Below the pieces are notes generated by a model. The model worked only from the letters and a program-made list of their open reading frames with translations. It searched no databases and was not told the origin of the DNA. The position numbers and the translations under genes are program-made. A stretch of DNA of 32,939 nucleotides from Chloroflexota bacterium (GTDB lineage: Bacteria > Chloroflexota > Limnocylindria > P2-11E), in NCBI GenBank assembly GCA_005889275.1, contig VBFI01000076.1:1-32939 (forward strand), in the 5' to 3' direction. This document shows positions 15,144 to 22,225 of this stretch, one piece after another (within the stretch, counting starts at the first letter, position 1; each line of letters starts with the position of its first letter).

Positions 15144-15943
15144 CGGCGGTCCGGTACCAGCCGGAGGACGTACATGCGCTCGCCGGTCGCGACCCCCACG
15201 CCGGAGCGCTGGCCGACGGTGAGGCCGCCGATGCCGGCGTGCGCGCCGACGAGGGTGCCGTCGACACGCTCCACCGGACCCGGGACGAACGCTCCGGGCG
15301 CGCGATCGCGCACGAGCTCTCGGTAGTCACCGGGCGCGAAGCACACATCCATGCTCTCGGCCTTCGTCGCGGTCGGGAGTCCGAAACGCTCCGCGATCTC
15401 GCGCGTCTCAGCCTTGTCGCGCAGCTCCCCGATCGGGAACACCGCCCGTGCGAGCTCGCGCTGCCCGAGCATGTACAGCGCGTAGGACTGGTCCTTTGCC
15501 GCGTGACGCGCGCGGAGCAGATGACGGGCGCCCGCCGCGTCCGTCCGGGTTCGAGCGTAGTGGCCCGTCGCGAGGCGCTCTCCGCCGAACTTGCGCACCA
15601 CGTCGGCGAGGAGCGCGTCGAACTTCAGGTGCTGATTGCACGCGACGCAGGGGTTCGGCGTCTCGCCTGCCGCGTACGCGTTCACGAACGGGACGACGAC
15701 CCGCTCGCCGAACACGTCCGCGTAGTCCAGCGCGTAGAAGGGGATCCCCAGCGCGGCGGCCGCGCGCCGCGCGTCCTCCCCCGCCTCGTCGGTGCCGCAG
15801 CAGCGCGGCGCGTCCGAGTCGGCGCCGCCCGGGACCAGGCGCATCCACACGCCGACGACGTCGGCGCCCTCTTCCTTCAGGATCGCGGCCGCGACGGACG
15901 AGTCGACGCCGCCGCTCATCGCGACAAAGACGCGACCGCTCAG
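14867..15943 (-). CDS. mnmA: tRNA-specific 2-thiouridylase MnmA, apparent CTG start
   Basis: Makes the 2-thio group of wobble uridine 34 in tRNA-Lys/Glu/Gln. 358 residues: PP-loop VAMSGGVDSSVAAA (7-20), catalytic Cys102 in NPCVACNQHLKF, ATGHYAR, KDQSYALYML, and the second catalytic Cys201 in ESMDVCFAPGD. It ends with the C-terminal barrel and DGDEVIGGGVV. The cysteine spacing agrees closely with E. coli Cys102/Cys199. No ATG, GTG or TTG precedes the first beta strand. The only fitting start is CTG at 15943, in a CTGA overlap with the upstream stop and with GAGG seven nt before it. ATG 15919 would remove the strand leading into the PP-loop. It follows the sulfur donor genes iscS and the NifU-like gene. 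Confidence 0.93.
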   Translation of the reverse strand: MSGRVFVAMSGGVDSSVAAAILKEEGADVVGVWMRLVPGGADSDAPRCCGTDEAGEDARRAAAALGIPFYALDYADVFGERVVVPFVNAYAAGETPNPCVACNQHLKFDALLADVVRKFGGERLATGHYARTRTDAAGARHLLRARHAAKDQSYALYMLGQRELARAVFPIGELRDKAETREIAERFGLPTATKAESMDVCFAPGDYRELVRDRAPGAFVPGPVERVDGTLVGAHAGIGGLTVGQRSGVGVATGERMYVLRLVPDRRAAVIGTKEQVTRTSYDLGDVRFVAGAAPSDEFTTTAVLRYRGTPLAAAVRVSGNDATLELASPALVAPGQAAVFYDGDEVIGGGVVKPALR

Positions 15944-16269
15944 GTCTTGACCTCGCCGCGTGCCCGCGCGGTGACGTGCGCGTCGATGATCGCGGCGCGG
16001 AGCGCGCCGATCGCGGTGAGCGCGCAGCGCTCGTTCTCTTCCGACACCGCGCCCATCCAACGTTTGATCGTCGCGACGTCGATCAGCCAGACCTCATCCT
16101 CGGACTTCTGGTGGGCGAGCGTCTCCAGTGTCCGCACCACGAGGCCGATCGAGTCACACCCGGTAGCCTCGGCGCGCGTCACGGTCACCGTCCCGCGATG
16201 GACCTCGACCTCGAAGGTGACCCGGTCGGCATCGCGCGGATTCGCGTCGCTGCCCGTCCCCTTCGTCAC
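15940..16269 (-). CDS. Reduced IscU/NifU-like protein between cysteine desulfurase and MnmA
   Basis: 109 residues. The pattern follows the IscU/NifU scaffold: a beta strand pair (VTFEVEVHRGTVTVTRAEA), a Gly-Cys turn with Cys38 (TGCDSIGLVVRTLETL), an amphipathic helix pair, Cys82 (NERCALTAIGALRAAIIDA), and a final helix. The first of the three family cysteines (normally 'CGD' near residue 37 of IscU) is missing. Cluster assembly of the usual kind is therefore doubtful. Its place between iscS and mnmA suggests a sulfur carrier or adaptor for tRNA thiolation; this is inference. The GTG start overlaps the iscS stop (GTGA) and its stop overlaps the mnmA start (CTGA). Confidence 0.68.
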   Translation of the reverse strand: MTKGTGSDANPRDADRVTFEVEVHRGTVTVTRAEATGCDSIGLVVRTLETLAHQKSEDEVWLIDVATIKRWMGAVSEENERCALTAIGALRAAIIDAHVTARARGEVKT

Positions 16270-17423
16270 ACGCCCACCGCGGCCGGCTCGCGTAGGCGCG
16301 CGACCACCCGGGCAAGCGCGTCGACGAACGCGTCGACCTGCGCCTCCGTCGTCGCGCGACCGACCGTCACCCGGAGCGATCCCTTCGCGAGCTCGCGGTC
16401 GAGGCCGAGTGCCTGCAGCACGTGCGACGGCTCAGTGTCGCCGGAGGTGCACGCCGAGCCGCTCGAGACCGCGAACCCCTCCAGGTCGAGCGCCACGATG
16501 AGCGACTCGCCCTCCGTGCCGGGGATGCAGAACGACGCGTTGTTCGGCAGCCGGTCCGTCGGGTGGCCGGTGAGCACCGCATCGGGCAGGCGTGCGCGGA
16601 CCCCGGCGATGATCCGGTCGCGGAGACGCGCCTGTCGCGGCGACTCGGTGGCCTGCCGGGAGCGCGCGATGCGCATCGCGACGCCGAGCCCGACGATGCC
16701 GGCCACGTTCTCGGTCCCGGTCCGGCGACCTTTCTCCTGGCCGCCGCCGGTCTGGATCGTCGCGAGCCGGGTGCCGCGGCGCACGTAAAGCGCGCCGACC
16801 CCCTTCGGCCCGTAGAACTTGTGCGCGTTGATCGAGACGAGGTCGACCGCCAGCACGCGCACGTCGAAAGGCAGCGCCCCCACGCTCTGCACCGCGTCGG
16901 TGTGGAAGGTGACGCCACGCTCCCGGCAGATCGCCCCGATCTCGGCGATGGGCTCGATCGTCCCGATCTCGTTGTTCGCGTGCATCACCGACACGAGCGA
17001 CGTGCCCGCGTCGATCGCCTCGCGGATCGCCACCGGATCCACCACCCCGTCACCGTCGACGCCGACCACGCTGACCCGGGCCTGCGCGTGCCGCTCGAGG
17101 TCGCGCGCCGTGTCGATGACCGCGTGATGCTCGATCGCCGTCGTGACCAGTCCATCGCGGCCGTCGGCGACCTTGAGGGCCCCCCGGAGCGCGAGGTTGT
17201 CGGCCTCGGTGCCGCCGCTCGTGAACACGATCTCGGCCGGCTGCGCCCCGATGGCCTCCGCGACCTGCGCGCGCGCCCCGTCAACCAGTGCCCGCGCCGC
17301 GCGGCCCTCGGCGTAAATGCTCGAAGGGTTCCCCGGCGTATCCCGGAGGACGCGTGCGACGGCCTCGGCGACCTCGGGATCGACGGGCGTCGTCGCGGCG
17401 TGGTCGAGATAGACGCGCTCCAC
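16266..17423 (-). CDS. iscS: Cysteine desulfurase (IscS/NifS family)
   Basis: PLP enzyme that takes sulfur from cysteine as an enzyme persulfide. 385 residues. It begins MERVYLDHAATTPVDPEV. It has GGTEADNLAL, IEHHAV, HANNEIGTIEPI, HTDAVQSVG, the PLP Lys202 in SINAHKFYGPKG, RRTGTENVAG, and the active-site Cys in SSGSACTSGDTEPSHVL near residue 320. GTG 17423 is chosen because it gives the standard N terminus; TTG 17429 is possible and adds two residues. A TAGACT element ends six nt before GTG, which would fit a leaderless message. The next genes (NifU-like, mnmA) make sulfur supply for tRNA modification its likely main job. Confidence 0.95.
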   Translation of the reverse strand: MERVYLDHAATTPVDPEVAEAVARVLRDTPGNPSSIYAEGRAARALVDGARAQVAEAIGAQPAEIVFTSGGTEADNLALRGALKVADGRDGLVTTAIEHHAVIDTARDLERHAQARVSVVGVDGDGVVDPVAIREAIDAGTSLVSVMHANNEIGTIEPIAEIGAICRERGVTFHTDAVQSVGALPFDVRVLAVDLVSINAHKFYGPKGVGALYVRRGTRLATIQTGGGQEKGRRTGTENVAGIVGLGVAMRIARSRQATESPRQARLRDRIIAGVRARLPDAVLTGHPTDRLPNNASFCIPGTEGESLIVALDLEGFAVSSGSACTSGDTEPSHVLQALGLDRELAKGSLRVTVGRATTEAQVDAFVDALARVVARLREPAAVGV

Positions 17424-17429
17424 GAGCAA

Positions 17430-17435
17430 AGTCTA
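17430..17435 (-). promoter_or_regulatory. Possible -10 element of the iscS operon
   Basis: TAGACT on the minus strand ends six nt before the GTG at 17423. This fits the TANNNT form and the distance expected for a leaderless transcript. No convincing -35 is seen, so this is a weak call. Confidence 0.3.
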
Positions 17436-17461
17436 GGTCCGAGCCTCGGCCGACCGCGACG

Positions 17462-17467
17462 TACAGT
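17462..17467 (+). promoter_or_regulatory. Possible -10 element of the small plus-strand ORF
   Basis: TACAGT, followed by eight nt and the ATG at 17476. The spacing equals that of the cyclophilin gene at 21677. No clear -35 or Shine-Dalgarno sequence is present. Confidence 0.3.
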
Positions 17468-17475
17468 TCATCCGC

Positions 17476-17640
17476 ATGTTGCCGCTGCTCGGTGGCCTCG
17501 TCGTCTTCGTCGTCCTCGGGCTCGCGCTCATCGCGGAGCGCTCGTTCGAGGGCGGACGCCGCCTGCCGCGACCGCGTCGTCGGACGCCGGCGCTGCCTCC
17601 GGCGGAACGGACGGAGGACGCCGGCCGCCTACCCCGCTAG
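17476..17640 (+). CDS. Small single-pass membrane protein, unknown
   Basis: 54 codons. There is one N-terminal hydrophobic helix (LLGGLVVFVVLGLALIAE), then a strongly basic, proline-rich tail (RRLPRPRRRTPALPPAE). It fills the space between divergent iscS and convergent bla-like genes and overlaps the end of the latter by 12 nt. A TACAGT lies eight nt before the ATG. There are no homologues I can name. The positive-inside tail and clean helix make it more credible than a random frame, but in DNA this GC-rich chance ORFs are common. Confidence 0.42.
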   Translation: MLPLLGGLVVFVVLGLALIAERSFEGGRRLPRPRRRTPALPPAERTEDAGRLPR

Positions 17641-18501
17641 CGCTTCGTAGACCGCGAGGGACATCGCCGCGATGGCCCGCTCGTCGTCCACGTTGTCACG
17701 GACGAGCTCGCGCGTGAAGATCGCGACCGCGTAGGCGCCGTTCGGCGCGCGAACGATCCCCACGTCGTTGCGGGTGCGACGGAGGGAACCGGTCTTGTGC
17801 GCCACGACCGTACCTTTCGGGAGGAGTCCCGGAAGCCGCGTGCCGCTCTGGATGCGCTCCATGATCTCGAGGATCGCCCGGCATGAGCCGGCGTCGAGGA
17901 TGGCATCCGTCGCGAGGAGCTCGAGCAGGCGGCACATCTCGCGTGGGGTCGTGCGGTCGGTCTCGGCGGGGACGATGGACCGCCCGCCGCTTCCCGCCGA
18001 GGCGCGTAACCTCCGCCGCAGCTCGTCGTACCCGCCGGGCTGCGCGGGATCCATGTCGACGAGCTCCATCAACATCTCGCGCGTGCCGAACGGCACGGCG
18101 ATGCTCCGAAGACCGTACTCGCGCATCGTCGCGTTCACCCGATCCTTGGTGACACGTTCGAGGACGAGGTCGGTCGCGGTGTTGTCGCTCACGGTCATCA
18201 TCAACACCGCGAGGTCGCGCAGCGTCGGATTGAGACCGTCGTCGAGGAACTGCAGCACACCGGAGCCGGCGACGCGGGTATCCGCGCGATAGCCGACCCG
18301 CTCGCCGAGGTCGAGCCGCCCGGCGAGAGCCTCGGCGTAGAGCGCGACCAGGAGCGGCACCTTGAAGACCGAGGCGGTCGGGAAGAGCTCGTCCTCGCGG
18401 ATGCCGATGTGCCTTCCGTCGGAGAGCCGCGTCGCGGCGACCCCGACGATACCGACGCCCGATCCGATCTCCTCGATGCGGCGGGCGGCTTCGTCGGTCA
18501 G
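17629..18501 (-). CDS. Class A beta-lactamase-fold serine hydrolase, apparent CTG start
   Basis: 290 residues. Active-site motifs of the class A/penicillin-binding fold are present: SVFK (SxxK) in FPTASVFKVPL, SDN in MTVSDNTATDLVL, and KTG in VVAHKTGSLR. The omega-loop region reads SGGRSIVPAETDRTTP. Counting back from the TTP end, the positions of Glu166 and Asn170 hold other residues, so the deacylation base of true beta-lactamases seems absent. No signal peptide precedes the domain. The frame lacks any ATG/GTG/TTG before the SxxK motif. CTG 18501, in a CTGA overlap with the aspS stop and five nt after GGAG, is the only fitting start. It may be a PBP-like or esterase-like relative, not a resistance enzyme. 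Confidence 0.8.
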   Translation of the reverse strand: MTDEAARRIEEIGSGVGIVGVAATRLSDGRHIGIREDELFPTASVFKVPLLVALYAEALAGRLDLGERVGYRADTRVAGSGVLQFLDDGLNPTLRDLAVLMMTVSDNTATDLVLERVTKDRVNATMREYGLRSIAVPFGTREMLMELVDMDPAQPGGYDELRRRLRASAGSGGRSIVPAETDRTTPREMCRLLELLATDAILDAGSCRAILEIMERIQSGTRLPGLLPKGTVVAHKTGSLRRTRNDVGIVRAPNGAYAVAIFTRELVRDNVDDERAIAAMSLAVYEALAG

Positions 18502-20273
18502 CGCCGCTCCGGTTTCGCGACGACGCGCAGGCCAAGCTCCTCGAGGAGCTCCGCGTCGGCGGCGGCCGGCGCCTCGAGCATCGGATCCCAGCCGGTCTGC
18601 GTCTTGGGGAACGCCTGGACCTCGCGGATGTTCTCGGTGCCGGCGAGGGTCATCACGAGGCGATCGACGCCCGGCGCGATGCCCCCGTGCGGCGGAGCGC
18701 CGTACTCCAGAGCATCGAGGATCGCGCCGAAGCGCTCCGCCGCCTCGTCCTTCGAGATGCCCATCTGCGCGAAGATCCGCTCCTGGACCGCGCGGTGGTG
18801 GATCCGCACGCTGCCACCGCCCAGCTCGCGTCCGTCGACCACGAGGTCGTACTGCTTGCTCCGTGCCTTCTCGGGCTCGGTGTCGAGAAGCTCGAGATCG
18901 CGCTGGCTGAGCGGCGCCGTGAACGGGTTGTGCGCGAAGGTCCACCCACCTGACGGCGTGCGATCCACGAGCGGGAACTCGTAGACCCAGAGGGCGTAGT
19001 GCGCCGTCGTATCGGCGAGCCGGAGCGCCTGGCCGAGGTGCTCGCGCACCACCCCGAGTGCCTCGCTCGCGATCCGGTACGTGTCCGCGACCGCGAGTAC
19101 GAGGTCGCCGTCCTTCGCCTCGGTCGCGCGCCGGAGACCGGCGAGCTCGGCAGGGGTAAGGAACTTCGCGACCTGCGAGCGGACCTCCTCGCCGGTCAGC
19201 GCGAACTGCGCGAGCCCCTTGGCACCCTTGCGCTTCGCGAGGGCGGTCCAGTCGTCGATCTCCTTCCGTGTCGCGTTCGCCTTGCCCGGGACGACCATTC
19301 CGCGCACCGCGCCGCCGCTCGCGAGCGCCTCGCGGAACGCGTTGAAGGTCGTCGCCGTGAAGACCTCGGTGAGGTCGACGAGCTCCATCCCGAAACGGAG
19401 GTCCGGCTTGTCGCTGCCGAAGCGTCGCATCGCCTCCTCGTAGCGAAGGCGTGGCCAGGGGACCGCTCGGAGTGGCTTGCGCGCGAATTTCTGGAAGATC
19501 GTCGTGTACAGCTCCTCGCCCAGCGCCATGACGTCCTTCGGCTCGACGAAGCTCATCTCGATGTCGAGCTGCGTGTGCTCGAGCGTCCGGTCGGCCCGCG
19601 GGTCCTCGTCGCGGAAACACCGCGCGATCTGGAAATAGCGGTCGACCCCGCCGACCATGAGGATCTGCTTCAGCTGCTGCGGCGACTGCGGGAGCGCCCA
19701 GAACTTCCCTGGGAAGTAGCGCGACGGCACGAGCAGGTCGCGCGCCCCCGTCGGATCGGATCTGATGAGGCTCGTCGTCTCGATCTCCCAGAACCCCCGC
19801 TCGACCATGAAATTGCGGATGAAATCGACCACCTCGTGGCGCAGCCGGATGAGATCGCGCGACCGCTCCCGCCTGAGATCGACGTAGCGGTACTTCCAGC
19901 GGAGGGTCTCCTCCACCTCGGTCTCCTCGTTCACGTAGAACGGCGGAGTCTTCGACTCATTGAGGACCTCGACCTCGCTCGCGACCACCTCGACGTCGCC
20001 CGTGGGCAGCTTCGCGTTCCTGGTCCCCTCGGGGCGCGAGCGCACGGCACCTCGGACGCGGAGCACCCATTCGTTCCGCGCGTCGCTGAGCGCGGCGTGC
20101 GCGGCCGCGTTCTCCTTCGCGTGGGCGACGACCTGGGTGATCCCGTAGCGGTCGCGCAGGTCGATGAACGTGAGCTCGCCGTGGTCGCGCCGGCGGTGCA
20201 CCCATCCGGCGAGGGTGACCTCGCTGCCCACGTGCGACCCGCGCACCTCGCCGCAGGTATGCGTCCGCAGCAT
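18498..20273 (-). CDS. aspS: Aspartyl-tRNA synthetase, probably non-discriminating (Asp/Asn)
   Basis: 591 residues, bacterial-type AspRS with the inserted GAD domain. The anticodon-binding OB-fold begins MLRTHTCGEVRGSHVG and contains GWVHRRRDHGELTF. Class II motifs: FWEIETTSLIRSDPTGARD, QSPQQLKQILMVGGVDRYFQ, CFRDEDPRADRTLEHTQLD, and the C-terminal GIAPGVDRLVM. Residues 31 (His) and 83 (Gly) are exactly those reported as determinants of the non-discriminating enzyme of Pseudomonas aeruginosa. Asp-tRNA-Asn formation followed by GatCAB amidation is therefore expected. ATG 20273 overlaps the hisS stop by one base. Confidence 0.96.
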   Translation of the reverse strand: MLRTHTCGEVRGSHVGSEVTLAGWVHRRRDHGELTFIDLRDRYGITQVVAHAKENAAAHAALSDARNEWVLRVRGAVRSRPEGTRNAKLPTGDVEVVASEVEVLNESKTPPFYVNEETEVEETLRWKYRYVDLRRERSRDLIRLRHEVVDFIRNFMVERGFWEIETTSLIRSDPTGARDLLVPSRYFPGKFWALPQSPQQLKQILMVGGVDRYFQIARCFRDEDPRADRTLEHTQLDIEMSFVEPKDVMALGEELYTTIFQKFARKPLRAVPWPRLRYEEAMRRFGSDKPDLRFGMELVDLTEVFTATTFNAFREALASGGAVRGMVVPGKANATRKEIDDWTALAKRKGAKGLAQFALTGEEVRSQVAKFLTPAELAGLRRATEAKDGDLVLAVADTYRIASEALGVVREHLGQALRLADTTAHYALWVYEFPLVDRTPSGGWTFAHNPFTAPLSQRDLELLDTEPEKARSKQYDLVVDGRELGGGSVRIHHRAVQERIFAQMGISKDEAAERFGAILDALEYGAPPHGGIAPGVDRLVMTLAGTENIREVQAFPKTQTGWDPMLEAPAAADAELLEELGLRVVAKPERR

Positions 20274-21649
20274 CAGTCGCGATCGTCCCGCAGGTAGGGA
20301 GCCTCACCAGCGGTGCCCGGCTCGTGCTCGTCGGGATTTCCTGGTCCCTCGTAGACCCGCGGCGCCGAGCGCTTGCGCACGTGGCGGCCGACCTCGGTGA
20401 CCACCGCGGAGAGCTTCGTCACACGCTGCTCCTTCTTTACGAGATCGCGGACGATGACGTGACCCCCTCGCGCCTCGGGCGTCCCGCGGATCACGGCGAC
20501 CCTCGCGCCGTGCTTCACCGCGCTTTCGAGCTGACGGTCGAGCGGCCGGTCCGAGTACTCGACGGCGACGGTGAACCCGGCGGCGCGGAGCGGCCCCGCG
20601 AGCTGCAGGCGGTCGGGCCCGTCGCCTTGCTCGGCGGAGAGGATGTAGACGTCGGCGTTCGTGTCGCGCCCCACGCTCGCACCCTCCTGTTTCAGCGCGT
20701 AATAGAGGACGTCGACCCCGCCCGCGATGCCCACGCCGGGCGTGGACGGACCGCCCATCGTCTCGACGAGATCGTCATAGCGCCCTCCCGCGGCCACCGC
20801 GATGTGCCCCGCCCGGGTGAACTCGGGGTTCGTGAGCCAGAACTCGCACACGGTCCGGGTGTAGTAGTCGAGCCCGCGTACCAGCGTCGGCTCCACACGG
20901 TACGCGACACCAAGCCGGTCCAGCCCTTCGGTGATCGCGGTGAAGTGCCGTTTGTCCTCGTCGCAGACGAGATCGAGCGGCTTCGGGGCGGCCCTCGCGA
21001 TGGCTTGATCCTTCGGATCCTTCGAGTCGAGGACACGGAGCACGTTCGTCTCGATCCGTCGCTGCGACTCGGCGCTGAGCTCCGAGCGGTGCGCGCTGAA
21101 GAAGGCGACGAGCGCCTCGCGGATCTTCGGCTGGCACTTCGTGTCGCCCACCGTGTTCACGACGAGCTCGAGCTCGGTCAGCCCGACCTCCGCGAAGAGA
21201 CCGGCGCTGAACTCGATGACCTCGAGATCCGGCCAGGGCTCGGCGGCGCCGAAACACTCCAGGCCCCACTGCCAGAACTGGCGGTAGCGGAGCAGCTGGG
21301 TGCGCTGGCCGCGAAACATCGGCTCCCAATACGACAACCGGACCGGGGCCGGAGCCTTGTGCAGCCCGTGCTGGATGAACGCGCGGGTGACCGCGGCCGT
21401 GCCCTCGGGACGGAGCGCCAGCCCGCCCTCGCCGCCGTGGGCGACGTCGTACATCTCGTGACTGGCGATGTCGCTCGCCTCGCCCGACGCTTTCACGAAG
21501 ACCTTGCGGTCCTCGACGACCGGCGTATCGATACGCGGATACCCGTAGCGCGCGGCGCGCGCGAGCACGACCGCCTGCAAGCTGTCGAACCCGGCGGCCT
21601 CCTCGGGAAGCAGGTCCCGCATCCCGCGAGGAGCCTGAAACGTGGGCAT
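20273..21649 (-). CDS. hisS: Histidyl-tRNA synthetase
   Basis: 458 residues. Class II core: FQAPRGMRDLLPEEA, RPEGTAAVTRAFIQHG, SYWEPMFRGQRTQLLRYRQFWQWG, the HisRS signature LVRGLDYYTRTVCEFW, and AAGGRYDDLVETMGGPSTPGVGIAGGVD. The C-terminal anticodon domain follows (VYILSAEQGDGP to VTEVGRHVRKRSAP). After it comes an unusual acidic/proline-rich tail of about 30 residues (YEGPGNPDEHEPGTAG...). The ATG at 21649 is chosen over the longer upstream frame because it begins at the conserved N terminus. It heads the hisS-aspS-bla-like operon and lies only 27 nt from the divergent cyclophilin gene. Confidence 0.96.
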   Translation of the reverse strand: MPTFQAPRGMRDLLPEEAAGFDSLQAVVLARAARYGYPRIDTPVVEDRKVFVKASGEASDIASHEMYDVAHGGEGGLALRPEGTAAVTRAFIQHGLHKAPAPVRLSYWEPMFRGQRTQLLRYRQFWQWGLECFGAAEPWPDLEVIEFSAGLFAEVGLTELELVVNTVGDTKCQPKIREALVAFFSAHRSELSAESQRRIETNVLRVLDSKDPKDQAIARAAPKPLDLVCDEDKRHFTAITEGLDRLGVAYRVEPTLVRGLDYYTRTVCEFWLTNPEFTRAGHIAVAAGGRYDDLVETMGGPSTPGVGIAGGVDVLYYALKQEGASVGRDTNADVYILSAEQGDGPDRLQLAGPLRAAGFTVAVEYSDRPLDRQLESAVKHGARVAVIRGTPEARGGHVIVRDLVKKEQRVTKLSAVVTEVGRHVRKRSAPRVYEGPGNPDEHEPGTAGEAPYLRDDRD

Positions 21650-21658
21650 GGGACGCTC

Positions 21659-21668
21659 ACGATATCGT
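21659..21668. promoter_or_regulatory. Palindromic candidate -10 shared by divergent hisS and the cyclophilin gene
   Basis: ACGATATCGT is a perfect 10-bp palindrome, so TATCGT (TANNNT) reads on both strands. It ends eight nt before the plus-strand ATG at 21677 and nine nt before the minus-strand ATG at 21649. That is the spacing expected if both messages start at or near their start codons. Neither strand shows a good -35. Confidence 0.42.
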
Positions 21669-21676
21669 CGTTGGCG

Positions 21677-22225
21677 ATGAATCGTCGCTCGCTCTTGCGC
21701 GCGATCGCCGCGTCCGCGGTGGTATCGGCGTGTGGCTCGAGCGCATCGACGCAAGGAGGGACCGCCACGAAGTCACCGACACCGAGCCCAACGCCCACCT
21801 CCGCTCCGAGCAAGGCGACCGTCGAGCTCGCCAACGGCGGCTCGTTCACGATCGCGCTCCGCCCGGACAAGGCGCCGCAAACGGTCGCGCGTTTCGCCGA
21901 CAAGTCGCGGAGCGGCTTCTACAACGACAAGATCTTCCATCGGGTCGAGGACTGGGTCGTCCAGGGCGGCGACCCCTCCGGCAACGGGACCGGCGGCGAG
22001 AAGGTGCCGTCCGAGTACAACGACCTTTCCTTCAAGCTCGGGTCCGTGGGCATCGCGCGCGGTCAGGACCCGGCGATCAACAACGGCTCGCAATGGTTCA
22101 TTGTGAAGAAGGACTCCACGTTCCTTGACCGCCAGTACACGAACTTCGGTCTCGTGACGACGGGGATGGACGTCGTCCAAGCGATCAAGATCGGCGACAA
22201 GATCAAGACGATCAAGATCGAGTGA
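21677..22225 (+). CDS. Cyclophilin-type peptidyl-prolyl isomerase, lipoprotein
   Basis: 182 residues. The N-terminal signal MNRRSLLRAIAASAVVSAC has a lipobox ending in Cys19, followed by a Ser/Thr/Pro linker (about 20-45) that spaces the domain from the membrane. The cyclophilin domain shows APQTVARFADKSRSGFYN, FHRVEDWVVQGGDPSGNGTG with the catalytic Arg region, NNGSQWFIV, and LDRQYTNFGLVTTGMDVV. It should catalyse proline isomerisation outside the membrane during folding of exported proteins. The stop overlaps the GTG of the next gene (GTGA). There is no Shine-Dalgarno sequence close upstream, consistent with a leaderless message. Confidence 0.93.
   Translation: MNRRSLLRAIAASAVVSACGSSASTQGGTATKSPTPSPTPTSAPSKATVELANGGSFTIALRPDKAPQTVARFADKSRSGFYNDKIFHRVEDWVVQGGDPSGNGTGGEKVPSEYNDLSFKLGSVGIARGQDPAINNGSQWFIVKKDSTFLDRQYTNFGLVTTGMDVVQAIKIGDKIKTIKIE

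Noticed and set aside
20324-21676. A long plus-strand frame running into the cyclophilin gene, suggesting a 633-residue fusion
   Set aside because: It is antisense to hisS. The cyclophilin has its own ATG with an intact lipoprotein signal at 21677.
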